A program made the position numbers and the translations under genes. The notes under the pieces are model-generated. The model ran no database searches and was not told the origin of the DNA. It saw nothing but the letters and a program-made list of their open reading frames with translations. This document shows positions 60,888-64,000 of a stretch of DNA of 64,000 bases, one piece after another. Source of the stretch: Ancylostoma caninum (Eukaryota; Nematoda; Chromadorea; Rhabditida; Ancylostomatidae); NCBI GenBank assembly GCA_037903475.1, contig JBAJFG010000320.1:762001-826000 (forward strand), read 5' to 3'. How positions within the stretch are numbered: position 1 is the stretch's first letter; every line of letters starts with the position of its first letter.

Positions 60888-63800
60888 TCAGACGTTTTCG
60901 CGCCTGCTCTTTTGCCGAAGGCGCTCTGAACGCCTTTCTGGAGGTGCATCAAGCCGTGATGTTCCTGTCTGTGGGCGAGATTGTTGGTTACTTTGGCCAG
61001 GAACATCACGTTCTTTTGCCCTGCTGAAATACATTTTAAGTCTATTGATATGAACAGTTTGTACAGGGGCCTTTGGAGACAGGCTTTTAATAGTCACATT
61101 TGGCCGACTAATAGCTACAACTTCGAATGGACCTTTCCATTGGATTGATAGTTTGGGACGAACAGTGTCGTCGTGAAGCAAAACAAGGTCTCCAATGGAA
61201 AGTTCCTTACTGTATACCTTCTTCTGGTAGTCGTATCCAGCCTTATACGCCGCCGTCTTTGTCGAGATATTTGTTCCAACTTCGACGATCGTTGTTCTCA
61301 AAGCTGCTGCGAACTGACCAGCAAAATTATCTGTGACAAAAGTTAGAGATGATGGTAATTTGTGTAGGATGTCGATCCAGCTTATAGGGTGCCTTCCGTG
61401 GATGACAAAGAAAGGGCTATACCCAGTCGAGTCGTTTACGCTGCTATTGTAAGCAAAAACGATGGGCTGTAACAAATCAGACCACAAATCTCTCGCTTCT
61501 GAACAGTAAATTGTTAGCGAGTCAGTAATAACCTTGACCATTCTTTCCACTTGGCCATTTGCCTTGTGGTTGTAGCTAGTGGTAAGGTTATTCGCGATGC
61601 CCAGTGTTTTATTAATTTGAGCAAACAGCTCACTAGTGTAGTTGGAACCTCTATCACTGACAATTTCATTAGGGATCCCGTGTTTCGAAATGACATCATT
61701 GATCAATGCCTTAATGACTAGATCTGCTGTTTGGTTAATTAATGGAGTACAGATTATGTATTTGCTAAAGGCGCAGACAGTAATAGAAATATATTTGTTG
61801 CCATTAATACATTGAGGCAGTGGACCAATGATATCAGTGTGAATCCTCTCAAATGGTCTCTGAGGTATGGGGAATACTCCTAATTCTTCACGAATGATAT
61901 TGCCGGCAGGCGTTTTCACTTTTTGGCAGAGAGAACAAGTTTTTACATATAGTGCTATGTCGCTGTACATATTCGGCCAATAATATTTCGCGGAAATGTT
62001 CTTATAAGTTTTCCGAATCCCCAAGTGCGACCCTAGAAGTGGATTGTCATGGAAAAGTGCGATAATGCCACTTTGTTGCTCAGTCGTTGGTATGAGTAAC
62101 TTTGGTCTTTTGTTAACCGTGTAGTACAGAGCTCCTTGAAACATAGAGAATTTATCGAGTGTGCTAAGAAACTGGTCTGGTGGATTTTTGACCTTGCCCG
62201 TTAGGAAGTTGATCAGGCCGCCATATACGGAATTCTGTTGACTTTCTCGGATTTTCTCCAAGTCAGGGAGTTGGTTGATTTGAATAGAGTTTACGGTTAT
62301 CGTAGGGTACCGACTCAAAAAATCGCAGAAGGCGTTGTGCTTCCCTGGACGGTACTCAATTTTGAGATCGTACGCCTGAATAACGATTTGGTATTTGGCT
62401 AACCTTCCCACCAAATCTGACCGATACAACAGGGACTTGAGCGGAGCATGGTCCGTAACGAGGGTTATTGGTGCGCTAGCTACGTAAGGATAAAAGTGCT
62501 TAAGCGCGAACACAATAGCAAGTGCCTCCAGCTCAATAATGGAGTAGTTCTTTTCATGTTTTGTTAGTGGGCGGCTGCAGTAGGCGATGGGATGCTCTCT
62601 GTTTGTGAAAGGATTCCTTTGAAGAAGACAAGCACCTAGCCCAAATGTGGATGCGTCAGTATGTATGATATAAGGATGTGCGAGTATTGGAGGTGCTAAA
62701 ACAGGAGCCTCAACCAGCGCTCGTTTCAATGTGGTGAAGGCATTTTCATGGGATTGGTTCCATACAAAAGGCGCGTTTTTGATTAAAAGAGCGTTTAGCG
62801 GCGCTGCTATGAAAGAGAATTGTGGAATAAATCTGCGGAAATAAGATGCTGCCCCAAGAAAGGATTTCACTGCTTTTTGGTTAGTCGGCCTAGGGATATT
62901 TGCTATGCTAGCAGTTTTCTGTGGGTCCAAGCGCGTTCCATTTTTACTGATGAGGACACCAAGATAACTTACCTCTGTCTGAAAAAATGAACATTTCTCT
63001 GGAGTGAGTTTCATTCCAAATTTTGCAATGCGTGCTAGGACTTCGTCTAGATCTTGGAAGTGCTGCTCGATAGAATAGCTTGCAACTATGATATCATCAA
63101 TATATGCAAAACAGCACGCTTTTAGTCCTCGAATGAGTTCGTTGGCTACTCGCTGAAACGTGCCAGGAGCTCCTTTCAGTCCTTGAGCCATAACCGTGAA
63201 ATGGAAAAGTCCAAGAAATGAAGAAAATGCTGTACGTTCTCGATGCTTTTTTTCGAGAGGTATTTGGAAAAATCCGCTCTTAAAATCTAGGACAGTATAT
63301 AGTGCTTTGCCACTGACTAGGTCTAGAATGTCCTGCATGTGAGGTATGCAGTATGTCTCATTTTCTGTGATGGCATTGATTTGCCTATAGTCCACCGTGA
63401 ACCTCCACTGATCCTTGTTTGTACCCTTTTTCACAAGAACTATAGGAGATGAGAATTTGCTATTACTCGGTTCGATTATCCTAGATTTCAACATTTCCTC
63501 GATCTGTCGCTTTATTTCGCGACGTTTCTCCAATGGGACACGATAGGGTCTTTGCTTAGGAACTTTTGCATGTGGGATGAAATTGATCCTATGAGTTATC
63601 GAGCCGTTGTATCTTCCTAGATTACCATCACTTCCCACAAAGCAGTTTGAATATTTCTGTAGAAGGTGATGAAACTCTAGTATTTGGTCGTCATTTAGAA
63701 CAGTGCGATTGATTTTGACTTTTGAAGAAAGAGGTACACTGCGATTTGCTGTGGGAAAACATGGAAGATCTTTTGAAATGTTAGCTTCTGCAGGAATGTA

Positions 63801-64000
63801 GTTTACTGCGTCCGAGGAAACTGTAGAGTGTGGATCGACTGAATATACTGGTGCCCAAGACATTTTTGCTCCTACAAATTGTGCCGTTGCGATTTGTTTG
63901 TTCTTATCTAAAGTTATGGTTGAAGGGCTTGAATTAAAAATGCGCAAAACAACAAAACCCGTGTGTCCCGGGCAGGATAATGTTTTACCCAGTAAGATAC
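60888..64000 (-). CDS. Ty3/gypsy-type retrotransposon pol polyprotein (RT, RNase H, integrase), 5' part outside window
   Basis: The frame is open from the window edge at 64000 to the stop at 60888, over 1030 codons; the true start lies beyond the edge. Counting from codon 63947 as residue 1, reverse transcriptase has FTVDYRQ (183-189), VLDFKSGF (D221) and YIDD (282-285). RNase H has HTDAS (D431), IELEAL (E472) and TDHAPL (D499). Integrase has an HHCC zinc finger (H633, H641, C671, C674) and a D705, D765, E801 triad with 35 residues between the last two. A basic tail (ERRSERLRQKSRR) ends the protein. The uninterrupted frame suggests a young copy. Gag and protease must be encoded past 64000. 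The TTG at 63947 is not a credible start because the frame stays open upstream of it. Confidence 0.93.
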   Translation of the reverse strand, partial: ILLGKTLSCPGHTGFVVLRIFNSSPSTITLDKNKQIATAQFVGAKMSWAPVYSVDPHSTVSSDAVNYIPAEANISKDLPCFPTANRSVPLSSKVKINRTVLNDDQILEFHHLLQKYSNCFVGSDGNLGRYNGSITHRINFIPHAKVPKQRPYRVPLEKRREIKRQIEEMLKSRIIEPSNSKFSSPIVLVKKGTNKDQWRFTVDYRQINAITENETYCIPHMQDILDLVSGKALYTVLDFKSGFFQIPLEKKHRERTAFSSFLGLFHFTVMAQGLKGAPGTFQRVANELIRGLKACCFAYIDDIIVASYSIEQHFQDLDEVLARIAKFGMKLTPEKCSFFQTEVSYLGVLISKNGTRLDPQKTASIANIPRPTNQKAVKSFLGAASYFRRFIPQFSFIAAPLNALLIKNAPFVWNQSHENAFTTLKRALVEAPVLAPPILAHPYIIHTDASTFGLGACLLQRNPFTNREHPIAYCSRPLTKHEKNYSIIELEALAIVFALKHFYPYVASAPITLVTDHAPLKSLLYRSDLVGRLAKYQIVIQAYDLKIEYRPGKHNAFCDFLSRYPTITVNSIQINQLPDLEKIRESQQNSVYGGLINFLTGKVKNPPDQFLSTLDKFSMFQGALYYTVNKRPKLLIPTTEQQSGIIALFHDNPLLGSHLGIRKTYKNISAKYYWPNMYSDIALYVKTCSLCQKVKTPAGNIIREELGVFPIPQRPFERIHTDIIGPLPQCINGNKYISITVCAFSKYIICTPLINQTADLVIKALINDVISKHGIPNEIVSDRGSNYTSELFAQINKTLGIANNLTTSYNHKANGQVERMVKVITDSLTIYCSEARDLWSDLLQPIVFAYNSSVNDSTGYSPFFVIHGRHPISWIDILHKLPSSLTFVTDNFAGQFAAALRTTIVEVGTNISTKTAAYKAGYDYQKKVYSKELSIGDLVLLHDDTVRPKLSIQWKGPFEVVAISRPNVTIKSLSPKAPVQTVHINRLKMYFSRAKERDVPGQSNQQSRPQTGTSRLDAPPERRSERLRQKSRRENV

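Noticed and set aside
60653..61009. 118-codon - strand frame overlapping the pol end as an envelope or accessory gene
   Set aside because: It overlaps the integrase tail in another frame and shows no signal peptide or membrane or fusion-type features. Most likely a shadow frame.

Overview
This is a 64 kb eukaryotic genomic window. The evidence points to a nematode, most plausibly a clade V (strongylid/hookworm-like) parasite. The supporting signs are an AT-rich sequence, short coding exons with GT..AG introns and strong T(n)CAG acceptors, introns ranging from about 60 bp to 3.4 kb, a splice acceptor abutting a start codon (as in spliced-leader trans-splicing), decayed mariner elements and many short inverted-repeat elements. 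The species is inference.

Three multi-exon genes can be assembled exon by exon with matching phases, all on the + strand. (1) Positions 1056-6078: a six-exon gene for a protein of about 277 residues. It has an N-terminal PPPY motif, a Pro/Met/Gly/Asn-rich middle and a C-terminal CPxCR ... hydrophobic ... CxxCG module like the BRI3 (DUF2367) family. (2) Positions 35390-44482: a nine-exon rhodopsin-type seven-transmembrane receptor of 369 residues, in which the DRY motif is LRY and NPxxY is not recognisable. (3) Positions 50966-57908: a thirteen-exon UDP-glycosyltransferase of about 538 residues with signal peptide, catalytic His, HGG signature region and C-terminal membrane anchor. One missing base in exon 8 breaks the frame.

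At the right edge, on the - strand, lies a Ty3/gypsy-type pol (reverse transcriptase, RNase H, integrase) with an intact frame that runs off the window. Its gag/protease end lies beyond base 64000, and I could not define an LTR.

The rest is mostly repeat-rich intergenic and intronic DNA: a mariner copy with both ends and TA target duplications (8061-9331), a second mariner relic (about 26.76-27.87 kb), a mariner-like end at 59012, a TTAA-bounded inverted-repeat element (6703-7117), a candidate Helitron-like element (about 49.2-49.9 kb) containing a perfect 40-bp-arm palindrome, a 60-bp minisatellite of about 17 units (22.19-23.2 kb), and several dispersed repeat pairs. Large stretches (9.6-21.9, 27.9-35.3 and 44.5-49.2 kb) hold no gene I can support.

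The three genes belong to unrelated functions (endolysosomal/membrane zinc-binding protein, receptor, conjugating enzyme) and do not form an operon: they are separated by 29 kb and 6.5 kb. No CRISPR array, rRNA or convincing tRNA gene was seen.
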